In this document: positions 44,063 through 54,023 of the stretch, piece after piece
How positions within the stretch are numbered: position 1 is the stretch's first letter
How the letters are laid out: every line of letters starts with the position of its first letter
Assembly: GCA_963837355.1 (NCBI GenBank)
Contig: CAWIMY010000010.1
Span: forward strand, 124,001-188,000
Source of the DNA: Aureispira sp963837355
GTDB lineage: Bacteria > Bacteroidota > Bacteroidia > Chitinophagales > Saprospiraceae
Direction: 5' to 3'
DNA: 64,000 bases
Made by a program: the position numbers and the translations under genes
The notes under the pieces: generated by a model
What the model saw: only the letters and a program-made list of their open reading frames with translations
Databases searched by the model: none
Told to the model about the DNA's origin: nothing

Positions 44063-45019
44063 ATGACTTTATTGTTTCCCCGCTTATGTCGCTCTTGTTT
44101 CTTTGTGCTCTTGTGTTGGTGGATGGTGCAAGCTGCTCCTTTATATGGACAAGCTACTTGGCTCCCTAAAGGGGTAGGCGCACAGCTGGGATTATGTATC
44201 GAACTGGGAAGCCATCAAAACCGTATAGGTTTTGTAGCACGCGCTTATAGCCACTGGGAGCACGTTCAGTTCAACATCGAAGTTGCGGGTCTGTACAACA
44301 GTTGTTCCCTTGGAGCGGAAGAGAGAGGGCTTGAAGGGCAGTTCAAATTTGGATTAGTGGGTACTTGGGGAAAGCAAGACAGCTTGTGGCAGAATCCTTT
44401 TTTTGGCGCGACGGAGCAACAAACCAATCGGCCCTATGCCGTAGGGTATAGTTATAATTTGTATTGGGATACCCAAAAAACTAGCCAATGTACAGGCAAC
44501 TTTAGTGTGCAAGTGCTCCCCATTCGCTTTCTTTTGGAAAACGATTTTTTGGCCTTTTTGCAAGAAGATAAATACCGAACGGGAGCAATTGCCATTTATT
44601 ATCAACGGGGGCCTTGGCAGGTTGCCTTGCAGCAAATTTCTTGGACAGCTGACCCTTATGCCAAAGGAACGAGTACCGTAACCGATGATCCCAATTATAC
44701 CCAAGAACAGGCTAAATATGGCTATCGAGCTATGGAACATGTACGTTATCGCGAACACAGTGCAGGGATATTGCGCTTGCGCGCCATGTATCACACTGGT
44801 TGGCTGAATCAAACACTAGGTGTCGCTCTAGGCGTTGACGCAGAACAGATTCGGCATACACTACAAAATAAATGGGTGCATGATTCCTTTATACTCCGCA
44901 ACCCCCATATCCCTATGGTGGACAGAGACGGAATGCCCTTTCTTTATCAAACAGGTCAAAAAATCAGAACACCGCGTTATCACGGCACCTTTGGTATCAA
45001 TCCTATCAATGTGTATTAA
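44063..45019 (+). CDS. Secreted protein, possible outer-membrane component, unknown function
   Basis: 318 residues from ATG 44063-44065, starting 10 bp after the VWA-like gene; the same frame opens further upstream but overlaps it. The N-terminus is a signal peptide (residues ~1-30, ending LYGQATW). The mature part is rich in aromatic, alternating strands (GLCIELGSHQNRIGFVARAY; FNIEVAGLYNSCSLG; VGYSYNLYWDT), consistent with a beta barrel. I recognise no family. Co-transcription with the VWA-like protein suggests a common surface or envelope role. Confidence 0.65.
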   Translation: MTLLFPRLCRSCFFVLLCWWMVQAAPLYGQATWLPKGVGAQLGLCIELGSHQNRIGFVARAYSHWEHVQFNIEVAGLYNSCSLGAEERGLEGQFKFGLVGTWGKQDSLWQNPFFGATEQQTNRPYAVGYSYNLYWDTQKTSQCTGNFSVQVLPIRFLLENDFLAFLQEDKYRTGAIAIYYQRGPWQVALQQISWTADPYAKGTSTVTDDPNYTQEQAKYGYRAMEHVRYREHSAGILRLRAMYHTGWLNQTLGVALGVDAEQIRHTLQNKWVHDSFILRNPHIPMVDRDGMPFLYQTGQKIRTPRYHGTFGINPINVY

Positions 45020-45129
45020 TTATTTTACCAATGCGATGGTTGGTAGGAAAAAGTAATTTTGCCTATAGGCGGTAGCCGAGTACGAAACGGTATCTTTTAT
45101 TAGGAAGACAAAAAGTTAGTGCGATGCGC

Positions 45130-46524
45130 TCACAGCGAGGAGTTTCCTTTACTTTCCATTAAATGTGTAGATAAATCAATGGTTACGTCTTCCTCTCCCT
45201 GTAATTGGCGGTAGGCTTTGAGGAGATAATACCCCGTTATAATAGCGGCTAAAATATCTGCGATGGGAAAAGCCCACCAGATGCCGTAAATTCCCCAAAA
45301 TGTGGGTAAAATAAATAATAGGGGAATAAGGCAAAACCCCTGCTTAGTAAGAGTGAGTAACAGCGCGGGTAATGGCCGTCCAATGGCTTGAAAATAAGCT
45401 GCACCAATCAGTTGAATAAGGGCAATAGGCGTGGCCGCAAAAACAATCACTAGCGCTTCAGGGGTGATTTCTAAAATAGCAGGATTGTCGGTAAAAATGT
45501 AAATAATTGGTTCTCTTGCCAATAAAATAATGGCATAAATCAACAGTGCAATGCCCGTTCCGTAAACGATAGATTTTCGGATGCCCTCGCGGACACGGTC
45601 GTATGATTTTGCCCCGTAGTTGTAGCTGGTAATGGGTAAAAAACCCTGAGAAATTCCCATAATGGGAAAAAAGGAGAAAACCATTAGACGATTGATGATG
45701 CCGTAGACCGACACATAAATTTCGCCGCCGTAGTTATACAAGCTACTATTGAGAATAATGGCCAAAAAACTTAAGGTAGCTTGCCGTGCAAAAGACACAA
45801 AACCCAAGGCGGTTATTTCTTTTACAATTGACCATTTCAAGAACAAATTAGAACGAATGATTCTTAGGTCACTTTTGCCCATCACAAAAAACCAAAGGGT
45901 GTAAGACGCACTCAAGAAATAGGATAAAATCGTAGCGAGTGCTGCACCTTCCATTCCCCATTCTAATACATAGATAAAGATAGGGTCTAAGACCAAGTTA
46001 AACAAAGCGGGCAATAGCATCACATTCATCGCGATCTTAGGAAAGCCCTGTGCCCGAATGACGTGGTTGCTCATCATCGCCCAACCCAAAAAAGGAATGC
46101 CAATCACCATGACTCGAAAATAGGTTTTGGCAGGTGCCATGATTTCTCCTTGCCCTCCAAAGAGCGCCAATAGGGGTTCCTCAAAGAAAAAACCTAGAAT
46201 TACAAATAAGAAGGCCAAAGACATATTAAGCGTAATCTGGTTGCCAAAGACCCGTTGTGCTAGTGCTTCATCATCTGCTCCTAATGCCCTAGAAATAATA
46301 GACGCGCCTCCAATACCAATACACATACCTACGGATGCAATTAAGAAAACAATGGGTAAAACTACGGTAATGGCCGCGATACCCATTGCTCCAACCCAGC
46401 GCCCCACGAAGATGGTATCTACAATCATGTAGAAGGACATGACCATAAAACCAATTGCGGCAGGTACGCCTTGTTGCACAATCAGTGTACTAATTTTTTC
46501 TGTTCCCAGCTCGTTTGATTTCAT
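45130..46524 (-). CDS. MATE-family multidrug/Na+ antiporter
   Basis: 464 residues with 12 predicted transmembrane helices in two similar halves, the plan of MATE exporters that expel cationic drugs in exchange for Na+ or H+. Typical segments are GVPAAIGFMVMSFYMIVDTIFVGRWVG at the start, SVGMCIGIGGASIISRALGADD, and GISQGFLPITSYNYGAKSYDRVREGIRK in the second half. The substrate cannot be deduced. ATG at 46522-46524. Monocistronic: the next minus-strand gene upstream is far away, and the facing gene at 44063-45019 ends 110 bp off. Confidence 0.93.
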   Translation of the reverse strand: MKSNELGTEKISTLIVQQGVPAAIGFMVMSFYMIVDTIFVGRWVGAMGIAAITVVLPIVFLIASVGMCIGIGGASIISRALGADDEALAQRVFGNQITLNMSLAFLFVILGFFFEEPLLALFGGQGEIMAPAKTYFRVMVIGIPFLGWAMMSNHVIRAQGFPKIAMNVMLLPALFNLVLDPIFIYVLEWGMEGAALATILSYFLSASYTLWFFVMGKSDLRIIRSNLFLKWSIVKEITALGFVSFARQATLSFLAIILNSSLYNYGGEIYVSVYGIINRLMVFSFFPIMGISQGFLPITSYNYGAKSYDRVREGIRKSIVYGTGIALLIYAIILLAREPIIYIFTDNPAILEITPEALVIVFAATPIALIQLIGAAYFQAIGRPLPALLLTLTKQGFCLIPLLFILPTFWGIYGIWWAFPIADILAAIITGYYLLKAYRQLQGEEDVTIDLSTHLMESKGNSSL

Positions 46525-46749
46525 GACAAATATTGGTAGTTAGAGGATAAAAAAGCTATTTTATCGCGAAGGTACATTAAAAAATGCACAATATTTGTGT
46601 TATTGTCTTGTAGCCGATAGGCAATACAAGGGAGAATGTTTATATATTGTGTGTAGGAACACTTATTGTAGAGTAGAAGCTAGAACAAAAGGGTAAAAGC
46701 ATGGTTATCGTTAATAAAAAACATTACAAAAAGAAGAAAAAAGAACACT

Positions 46750-47925
46750 ATGAAATATTGGAGTTGGGGAATAGGAATAGTTTGCTTGTTCTTAGCGACA
46801 AGCAGCAGAGCGCAATCGCTAAAATTTGAAAAAAGTAATTGGGAAGTGGTTAAAGCCAAAGCTAAGGCAGAAAACAAACCTATTTTTGTAGATACTTATG
46901 CGGCTTGGTGTGAGCCTTGCAAATGGATGGACAAAAATGTCTTTTCCAAATCAGAGGTTTCCAAATTTTTTAAGCAGCACTATGTCAGTTATAAATTAGA
47001 CATTGAACAAGGGGAGGGGCTTGTTTTTGCAGAACAATACCGCGTCTACAGTTATCCCACCTTGTTGTATTTTAATCCCGAGGGGGAATTGGTACATCGT
47101 TTAATTGGTGCCTTTGAAGCCAAAGAGTTAATCAAAAAAAGCCAAGATGCCTTACTGCCTGAGCATCAAATTTATACCCTGCAAAAACGCTTTGAAGGAG
47201 GAGAACGTACCCCTGCTTTTTTGAGACAGTATGTGCGCGCTTTGAATCAAGCCAACGAACAATACCAGTTGGTCGCCGATGTCTTGGTACAAACCGTGGG
47301 CTTGCCTGCTTTGGTAGAGCCAGAGAACTTTGAATTTTTAGAAGGATACATCAATCACGATTACCGCCACCGTGCTTACTTGTATGTTGCGAGCAACCAA
47401 GAACTATTCAACAACGCTCTAGGCGAAAAACGCGTCAACACTTATTTGTCAGGAGCATTCAATGTGCGTTGCTACAAATTGGTAGAAAATGCTGCTTCAA
47501 AAGCAGAAATTCGCACTTTTCTGCAAGATGTAAAAAGCTTAATGCCTGAGCGCTTGGATTATTTTAAAGCTCGTATTGATTTTTATTATAACCAAGGCAA
47601 TGAGAAACGCGATTTTCGCTTAGCCCGTCGTTATGAAAAACACTGTACGGATGCCAGTAGCCTCAATGCACTAGCCCGCTATATGCTAGACGTGCACAGT
47701 GGTAACAAAACCCAACTCACTAGCGCCTTGGAATGGGCTGACCGCGCGATTTTACTAGAAGAAAATATTTACACGCTAGAAACCAAGGCGATGATTCTAC
47801 TAGAGTTGGGTCGTCAAAAAGAAGCTTGGGAAATTGCTAATCGTCAAGTACAGCTCAGTAAAGCTGCTAACGAACACGTAAAAGAGAGCAAAGCCCTCTT
47901 AGAAAAAATAGAAGCAGCGGGTTAA
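46750..47925 (+). CDS. Periplasmic thioredoxin-like protein with C-terminal helical repeats
   Basis: 391 residues with a signal peptide (MKYWSWGIGIVCLFLATSSRAQ). Residues ~28-140 are a thioredoxin fold of the Thioredoxin_7 type: FVDTYAAWCEPCKWMDK with the redox pair Cys54-Glu-Pro-Cys57, and VYSYPTLLYFNPEGE with the cis-Pro. The C-terminal ~240 residues are helical and end in TPR-like segments (DRAILLEENIYTLETKAMILLELGRQKEAW). The likely role is disulfide reduction or exchange in the periplasm with an unknown partner bound by the repeats. Ends 88 bp before the ychF gene that faces it. Confidence 0.88.
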   Translation: MKYWSWGIGIVCLFLATSSRAQSLKFEKSNWEVVKAKAKAENKPIFVDTYAAWCEPCKWMDKNVFSKSEVSKFFKQHYVSYKLDIEQGEGLVFAEQYRVYSYPTLLYFNPEGELVHRLIGAFEAKELIKKSQDALLPEHQIYTLQKRFEGGERTPAFLRQYVRALNQANEQYQLVADVLVQTVGLPALVEPENFEFLEGYINHDYRHRAYLYVASNQELFNNALGEKRVNTYLSGAFNVRCYKLVENAASKAEIRTFLQDVKSLMPERLDYFKARIDFYYNQGNEKRDFRLARRYEKHCTDASSLNALARYMLDVHSGNKTQLTSALEWADRAILLEENIYTLETKAMILLELGRQKEAWEIANRQVQLSKAANEHVKESKALLEKIEAAG

Positions 47926-47959
47926 GCCGTTGCATTTTGCATTAATCCCTAAAAAAAAA

Positions 47960-47991
47960 CAAGGCCGTTCCGACGAATCGGAACGGCCTTG
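47960..47991 (-). terminator. Rho-independent terminator of ychF
   Basis: Perfect 14-bp stem CAAGGCCGTTCCGA (47960-47973), loop CGAA, TCGGAACGGCCTTG (47978-47991). On the minus strand a T9 run follows. No T-run follows on the plus strand, so it serves ychF. Confidence 0.9.
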
Positions 47992-48013
47992 AAAAAAACA
48001 GAAAAAAGTAATG

Positions 48014-49117
48014 TTACACGTTGTACATAAACTCTAGTAAATCTCCGTCTTGTACTTCGTATTCTTTGCCTTCTTGGCGCAAAACGCCATTTTCTTGTGC
48101 GCCTTTCCAGCCTTTTTGTGCGGTAAAATCGTCAAAAGAAACAGTTTTGGCTTTGATAAACCCGCGTTCAAAATCGGAGTGGATAACGCCTGCTGCGCCA
48201 GGGGCTTTGGTTCCTTTACGGATGGTTCAAGCGCGAACTTCTTTCTCCCCAGCAGTAAAGTAAGTGATGAGCTCAAGGATATTATAACAAGCGCGGATCA
48301 ATTTGTTGACACCTGGTTCTTTTAAACCCATATCTCCCAAAAATTCCATACGCTCTTCGTAGTCTTCTAATTCCGCAATATCGGCTTCGATAGCGGCACT
48401 TACTAAGATGATTTCTGCATTTTCATCAGCAACAGCTTCTGCAAATGCTTTGGTGTGGGCATTGCCCTCAACAACCGACCCTTCATCGACATTACACACG
48501 TAAATAATTGGCTTGTCCGTAAGCAGTTGTAGGCGTTGAACCATGATTTCTGCCTCTTCGCTATCGTAGTCATTAAAGCTACGGGCAGGTTTGCCTGCAT
48601 CTAGGTGTACCATCAGGTTTTCCAACAGCTCCACTAACTTCAGGAGTGATTTATCGCCTCCTTTTGCTAATTTTTTTTGCTTTTGAACCTGTTTTTCTAA
48701 CGTTTCCATATCTTTGAAAATTAATTCTAAGTCGATGGTTTCCTTATCGCGAACAGGATCAACGCTGTTGTCTACGTGGACAATGTTGTCATTATCAAAA
48801 CAACGTACAACGTGGACAATCGCGTTCACTTCGCGAATATTGCCCAAAAATTCGTTGCCCATGCCTTCGCCTTTACTCGCTCCGCGAATCAATCCAGCAA
48901 TATCGACAATGTCAATAGAAGTAGGGACGACGCGTTGAGGGGTAATAATATCCTCCAATTGTACCAAGCGGTCATCAGGTACCGTAATCACGCCAATGTT
49001 AGGTTTTTTGGTGGCAAATGGATAGTTAGCTGCCAATGCTTTGGCAGAAGAAAGCGCGTTAAAAAGAGTAGATTTTCCGACGTTGGGTAGGCCAACAATG
49101 CCGCATTTTAAAGACAT
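48014..49117 (-). pseudogene. ychF: YchF GTPase/ATPase gene with in-frame TGA at a conserved Trp
   Basis: Obg-related P-loop ATPase YchF. The frame from ATG 49115-49117 reads 296 residues (GLPNVGKSTLFNALS Walker A; TSIDIVDIAGLIRGASKGEG G3; ICNVDE) and stops at TGA 48227-48229 within GEKEVRA*TIRKGTKAPGAAG. The family has Trp at this place, so one base change (TGG to TGA) explains it. The same frame continues through the whole TGS-type C-terminal domain (VIHSDFERGFI ... GKEYEVQDGDLLEFMYNV) to TAA 48014-48016, total 367 codons, the normal length. Truncation would remove most of the TGS domain. TGA is used as a normal stop by pfaE and aroK here, so reassignment to Trp is unlikely; mutation or base-call error is more so. 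Confidence 0.88.
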
Positions 49118-49574
49118 GTAGGTGGTGTATTATGGAAGGTGAAACAGCTGTGCTGTCGGCAACTTCACGGTGTGAATGAATTCCTTTCATCGTTCTAAAA
49201 AAGGCGTTGGTAGAATAGAAATGCCTATAGAAAAGTTGTAGGAACTTACAATAAAAACAAGCCGTTGCTTCAACGACGGTTGTGGTAGAATGGCAAACCA
49301 AGACCTAGCCTGTAAAAAGGTTTCTTGCCAAACGCTGCAAAAGTACAATTATTTAGCCAAGACCAAAAACAAACATTCGTTTATTCCTTTTAGAATTCTT
49401 ATTGGCATGCCATACAGGAACAAAAAAACAGCCGCTATCGAAAACTCCCTTAGACCAGTTATAAGTAATCAGTAGCCTTTTTTTGTTTCTTTTTTTCGGT
49501 AATGGAAAAAAGAAAAGACAAGCTGCCACTACCTACGATTATAACTACTAAAACTTCTGTTACAGTGTATTTAA
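49118..49574. other. Intergenic region with ychF promoter
   Basis: 457 bp. It contains the ychF promoter at 49338-49367 and a ~215-nt leader. A plus-strand ORF at 49290-49475 has no support. Nothing else recognised. Confidence 0.4.
49338..49367 (-). promoter_or_regulatory. Bacteroidota-type promoter of ychF
   Basis: On the minus strand: TTTG (49367-49364), 18-nt spacer, TACTTTTG (49345-49338). Both elements match the consensus with ideal spacing. Confidence 0.7.
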
Positions 49575-50474
49575 CTACCGCCGCACCAACAGCGAATCCC
49601 GATCAAACGACAGGGCAGTAAAAATACCTTCTCCACCTTGTATGTTAGAAATAACGCGAGCAGGTTGCAAAAAAGGATTTAGATTGGCATCGCGCGCCGC
49701 TCTAGCCGTGAGGAGATAGTCATAATAAGCGCGATCAATGTGATAAACCGTACCAATCGCCACATCAGAATTGTAAAAGTCGTAGTTGCTGCGCTGCACA
49801 ATAGTTCCGTCATTATACACCCCTTGGTCAAAGAGTACCACATCAAACTTTGGATTGGTAGCTGTTCGGCTAAACAATCCGCCCGAGGTATCTTGCTCCC
49901 AAAGGCTATTTTTGTGTAAAGTGAAACGGTAATAATTGCGCGTCTGCAAATCATCTTTACAGCTTAGGGTCACAATGGTTTGAGGTTCGGCCTCGTTGGT
50001 AAAGGCTCCGTAGCTGAATTCATTGATGGGAACAATCGGCATAAAACGCGTTGTTGCAGTTACATAGCGGTCGTTTTCTATATCCCAAACCTCTAACAAA
50101 AAATCATCATTGGTGGTATAGGAACTGATTTTATCGCTCCCATAATTATAAAAGCGAATAGAATCCCGATCAAAAAAAGGCAAAATACTGCTACAAGATT
50201 TACTAGTAAAAGTTGCCTCGCGCAGGGTGTCGCGCTGCCCTTGATGGGTCACTACCACCAACGCATTGCGCACAAATGGGCAAGCATTAACAGGGTCAAA
50301 ATACGGTTTCGTTTCTGTCAATAGCAAGCGGTACGGCTGTCCATCTTGTAGGTAACATTCCACGACCAGCTCGCTGGGTTCTTCTTCTAATTCAATATCA
50401 ATAATGGTTTCTAAGCCTTGGCAGGCGCTGCCAAAGAGCGCGACTAAACCAACCAATAATAGCCAATAGTTCAT
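49575..50474 (-). CDS. DUF4249-type lipoprotein partner of the TonB receptor
   Basis: 299 residues. The signal ends in a lipobox (ALFGSAC), so it is lipid-anchored in the envelope. The opening of the mature part (LETIIDIELEEEPSELVVECYLQDGQPYRLLLTETKPYF) is the hallmark of DUF4249, a family almost always encoded directly after a TonB-dependent receptor in Bacteroidota and thought to act with it in uptake of an unknown ligand. It follows the receptor gene by 19 bp in the same direction. The partner receptor is broken, which may make this gene functionless if the breaks are real. Confidence 0.85.
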   Translation of the reverse strand: MNYWLLLVGLVALFGSACQGLETIIDIELEEEPSELVVECYLQDGQPYRLLLTETKPYFDPVNACPFVRNALVVVTHQGQRDTLREATFTSKSCSSILPFFDRDSIRFYNYGSDKISSYTTNDDFLLEVWDIENDRYVTATTRFMPIVPINEFSYGAFTNEAEPQTIVTLSCKDDLQTRNYYRFTLHKNSLWEQDTSGGLFSRTATNPKFDVVLFDQGVYNDGTIVQRSNYDFYNSDVAIGTVYHIDRAYYDYLLTARAARDANLNPFLQPARVISNIQGGEGIFTALSFDRDSLLVRR

Positions 50475-50493
50475 GAGGTGGATTTTAAGAAAA

Positions 50494-52846
50494 TTACCAG
50501 TAAAAATTCCAAGTAATACTTGGGATAATGGGGAATAAAGAAACTAAGCGGCCTTCTAAGCGATCAGGGAAAACATTGGATTGGTCAGAATAGACGGCAT
50601 TGATGTACATAAAAAAGGCATTGCGGCGGTCATATGCATTATAAATACTGATGGTCAAATCGCTCTTAAAACGCTTCTTATCTAAGGGATATAATTTCCA
50701 GACCAACCCCAAATCCAAACGGTGGTAAGCAGGCAAACGGTAATTACCTCGCTTGTTATAAATGGGAACAAATTGAAACAAATCAGTACCCGTAATATCC
50801 GTTTGAATGTAGCGTGATCTCGGCAGCGTAATGGCTTTGCCAGAGCCGTATACCCAAGCAGCACTAACGGTAATGGGAAACTTAGGCCCTGTAAAGGGCA
50901 AATCCCACAGGAGAACGGCTGATAAATCGTGACGGCGATCATTGGGCGGATTAAAGGGCTGGCCGCTGTTGGTCGCTTCAAATTGCCGCCAAGTCCAAGA
51001 CAAGGTATACCCAATCCAGCCGCGCAAAGAGCCATTCTTTTTTTCTAAATAAACTTCTCCTCCGTAGCTCCAGCCGCGCCCCCGAATGAATTCTTCGTCC
51101 AACCGCTCGTTGATGAAAATACGCGCGCCATCTTTGAAATCTAGCTGTTGATGTAGCCATTTATAATAACCTTCTACATTGATATAGTACGATTTGCCTA
51201 GAGCAATGGAAATACCCGCTGCCGTAATGTCGGAGAACTGTGGGGCAACGTTTTTAGTAGAAGGGTACCACAGATCGGTGGGAAGGGTAGAAGCAGCAGG
51301 TGCCACCAAGTGCATAAATTGATACGTCCGCGCGTAAGAAGCTTTTAGCGAGATATTTTTGTGGGCTAAATAGCGTAGGTTCCAGCGGGGAGCCAAGCCT
51401 GTATACCACTGGCCCTCGGCATGAAAGTTATTGACTCGCAAACCAAAAGAAGTGCTTAGTTTAGGGCTGATGCGCCATTCGTCGGAAGCATAAATCGACC
51501 ATTCTGCCGCAGGCAGGAGGGTGCCGCGTTCAAAATTAACCCCTTGATCGCTTTCGCTTTCGGCCGATAATTGGCCAATGGAAAAATAATGGTAGGTGCC
51601 GCTGCCCCCTGCCCGAAAAGTATGGTTATTACCTAAGGCGACCGTCAGGTCACTTTTGAATTGTCCATCTTCTATGCCCGAACCCAAGCTGAGTGCAATG
51701 CCCGAATAGATGGTACTCACTTCGTTGTTGTATCGGGTATAGCTTATACTAGTATTGAGAAAAGCATTGGAGGACAACGTTCTATTCCAGCGTAAAATAG
51801 CCGCCTGATTCGTCCACTGCAAATTAAAACGCACCCCAAAGTTGCTATCTCCAAAATCATAATCAAACCAATCATTGCCTGAATAGGCACTTAGAAACAG
51901 GCGATCTTTGAGGCTTAGTGCTACGTTAGCTTTTAGGTTAGTGTCATAAAAATGATACTCTGGTAAAACGGTCTAACTGGGGTTATCTCGATTGCCCTGA
52001 TTGAGTGCTTTTAGGAAAGGGGTGGGCATAGCTGCTGCGTCCCGAAATCAAGAAGGAACCGTTGTTTTTTGCTAGAGGGCCTTCGGCGAGTAAGCGCGCG
52101 GCAATCAAGCCAATGCCGCCTGATAAGCGGAACGTTTTGCGGTCGCCTTCGCGCATTTGCACGTCTAGAACAGAGGATAAGCGCCCTCCAAACCGCGTGG
52201 GGAAACTACCTTTGTAGAGCTGTACATTTTTTACCGCATCGGCATTGAAGGTACTGAATAAACCAAGCAAGTGGCTGGGATTGTAAAGCGGTGCCCCATC
52301 GAGTAAAAATAAGTTTTGGTCGCTACTGCCCCCACGTACAAAAAGGCCGCTACTGCCTTCGATGCTGGCTTGAACACCTGGTTTGAGTTGAAGCAGTTTT
52401 ACAATATCGGCTTCGCCCATGAGCGCGGCGATTTCTTTGGCTTGTTTGGCTGTGATTTCTTCCACGCTCATCTGTGGATCTTTTAGCAATTGGGCGTTGC
52501 TGTTACTTTCGACGACAACGCCCCCAATAGCAATCGCTGTTTCTAAGGCGATGTCAAGGGTGTGATTTTTAGTCAAACGGAGTGGGAGGAGCTGCGGGCT
52601 GTAGCCCACGTAGGAGATTTGTAAAAGGGCAGAATCTCTTCGGGTAGCTAAGGTGAAATAACCGTCGGTATTGGTAGTGGTGCCTGTGCTGTCATAGAGG
52701 TTGTAGACCGTTGCTCCAATTAAGGTTTCTCCGCTATCGGCTTCTTTGATGGTGCCGCTGATGCGGTAGCGGGGTGTTTGGGCAACAACAGACGTACTCA
52801 ACAACCAGCAACAACAATATAAGCTAGCAAAAAAGAGACGGTTCAT
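50494..52846 (-). pseudogene. TonB-dependent receptor with carboxypeptidase-like domain, frameshifted and with an in-frame TAG
   Basis: Outer-membrane ligand-gated channel powered by TonB. The start is ATG 52844-52846 (signal MNRLFFASLYCCCWLLSTSVVAQ). A carboxypeptidase-regulatory-like domain (RISGTIKEADSGETLIGATVYN) precedes the plug (GEADIVKLLQLKPGVQASIEGSSGLFVRGGSSDQNLFLLDG). The reading frame then breaks near SYAHPF (52014-52027, one surplus base), since the expected FLKALNQGNRDN follows in the next frame. That frame meets TAG at 51973-51975, then runs to 50494 as the beta-barrel half, ending in Trp (ITWNFYW), the usual outer-membrane anchor. Two independent lesions argue for a pseudogene unless the sequence is faulty. 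Confidence 0.85.
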
Positions 52847-52878
52847 AGGAAGAGTTGGAAGGAAAGGGCGAATAAAAA

Positions 52879-52920
52879 AACGCACAAAAGTAGCCTGATG
52901 AGAGGAGACTTTTGTGCGTT
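52879..52920 (-). terminator. Terminator after the 355-residue lipoprotein gene
   Basis: Perfect 13-bp stem, AACGCACAAAAGT (52879-52891) with ACTTTTGTGCGTT (52908-52920), loop 16 nt; on the minus strand it runs directly into T7. It separates the lipoprotein gene from the TonB receptor. The arm also contains TACTTTTG (-7-like, minus strand, 52885-52892), which could double as a receptor promoter element. Confidence 0.8.
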
Positions 52921-52955
52921 GGTATTATGCAAGGTTGTTCAAAATAAACCTAGTC

Positions 52956-54023
52956 TTATTGGAAAAAGAAGTCAGAAAATACAACTTCTAAACGACTTAC
53001 TAGATCTTCGTATTCGGTGTATAAATCTTCTCTAGTACCATCTTTGTAAACGATGATAATGGTTTCTGTGCTAGCATCTTGAAATTCTAAATCGGCGATT
53101 TTTTTGCCTTTGTACTCTACCGTTACTTTGATCATTTCATTGATCTGAGTTTGGCTAGGGTTCAATAGATCCTGTAGTGCTTTGATGTTAACGTCAAAAG
53201 GCATGGTGAAGTCACCAAAAGTAAATTCGCCTACTGCTTTTTCTACATCCTCAGAAGTAACGTCACTGAAATCGTTGTCTGCAAACGTAAAATCTCCTTT
53301 GATGCTAAATTTTTCGCTACCGTCGTTTTTAGCAGTAATGTCCATATCGAACGTATTGCCATCAACTTTTTCCGATTCAATTTCGAAATTGAATGGTGCC
53401 ATTGTTGCCATCATTTTCATGCTAATAGGCATCATAAACGTACCTACATCGTATTTGGCTTCTTCTAATTTAAGCGCCAAGCATTCTTGGCCGTCAATTG
53501 CTACGTTCATCTCTGCGGTATTGGGCAGGTAGTAGCGGGCCCCGTCAAACATGGTGCTTTGTTGGGTGTAACCACCGATAGTAGCGGTTGCATTGTTAGT
53601 AGACTGTCCCATTCTAGCAGGAGCCATTACAACAACTTTGTCGTTAGGAGTACTTGTACGCATAAACATACCCATACCACCATCCCAATTGTAGGTGCCT
53701 GTGTGTCTGTTGAAATCAAACTGTCTAGTTTGGTCAACGTAGCTGTAATCAAGGGCATTCTCAAGGGCACGAGTAATGTCATCCGCCCAAGCTTGGTTCA
53801 GGGCTTCGCCGTTTTCAATATTGAAAAAATTATCGACGCCTCTCATGCCACAACCATTTTTCAGGTCTTCTGCTTGTTCGACAACATTGTCAAATAGTTC
53901 TTCCACATTTTGCTTGTCTTCTTCTACAGTGGTTTCTTTGTCTTTGTTGCCACAGCTGTTGAATAAAGTAAGGCTCAAGCTCAGCCCTAAGATAGATAGG
54001 ATTCTTTTGTTTGTTGATAGCAT
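52956..54023 (-). CDS. Lipoprotein of unknown function
   Basis: 355 residues with a lipobox (LTLFNSC, then GNKDKETTVEED acidic tether). The body begins with a helical, acidic stretch and continues as a beta-rich part with many Met (PISMKMMATMAPFNFEIES) and repeated 'DGNTFDMDITAKNDGSEKFSIKGDFTFADNDF'-like strands, quoted here in parts only as KVDGNTFDMDI and FSIKGDFTFADNDF. I recognise no family. Ends in FFFQ. It has its own terminator and a 470-bp upstream spacer, so it appears to be a single gene. Confidence 0.75.
   Translation of the reverse strand: MLSTNKRILSILGLSLSLTLFNSCGNKDKETTVEEDKQNVEELFDNVVEQAEDLKNGCGMRGVDNFFNIENGEALNQAWADDITRALENALDYSYVDQTRQFDFNRHTGTYNWDGGMGMFMRTSTPNDKVVVMAPARMGQSTNNATATIGGYTQQSTMFDGARYYLPNTAEMNVAIDGQECLALKLEEAKYDVGTFMMPISMKMMATMAPFNFEIESEKVDGNTFDMDITAKNDGSEKFSIKGDFTFADNDFSDVTSEDVEKAVGEFTFGDFTMPFDVNIKALQDLLNPSQTQINEMIKVTVEYKGKKIADLEFQDASTETIIIVYKDGTREDLYTEYEDLVSRLEVVFSDFFFQ

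Noticed and set aside
48227..48229. TGA recoded as tryptophan throughout the genome
   Set aside because: TGA ends pfaE and aroK at natural positions, so a general code change is not supported; the ychF case is a single lesion.
49290..49475. 61-codon plus-strand ORF
   Set aside because: It lies across the ychF promoter and has no homology-like features.
52885..52892. TACTTTTG as promoter -7 of the TonB receptor
   Set aside because: It is part of a perfect terminator stem and has no -33 partner at the right distance; kept only as a remark.
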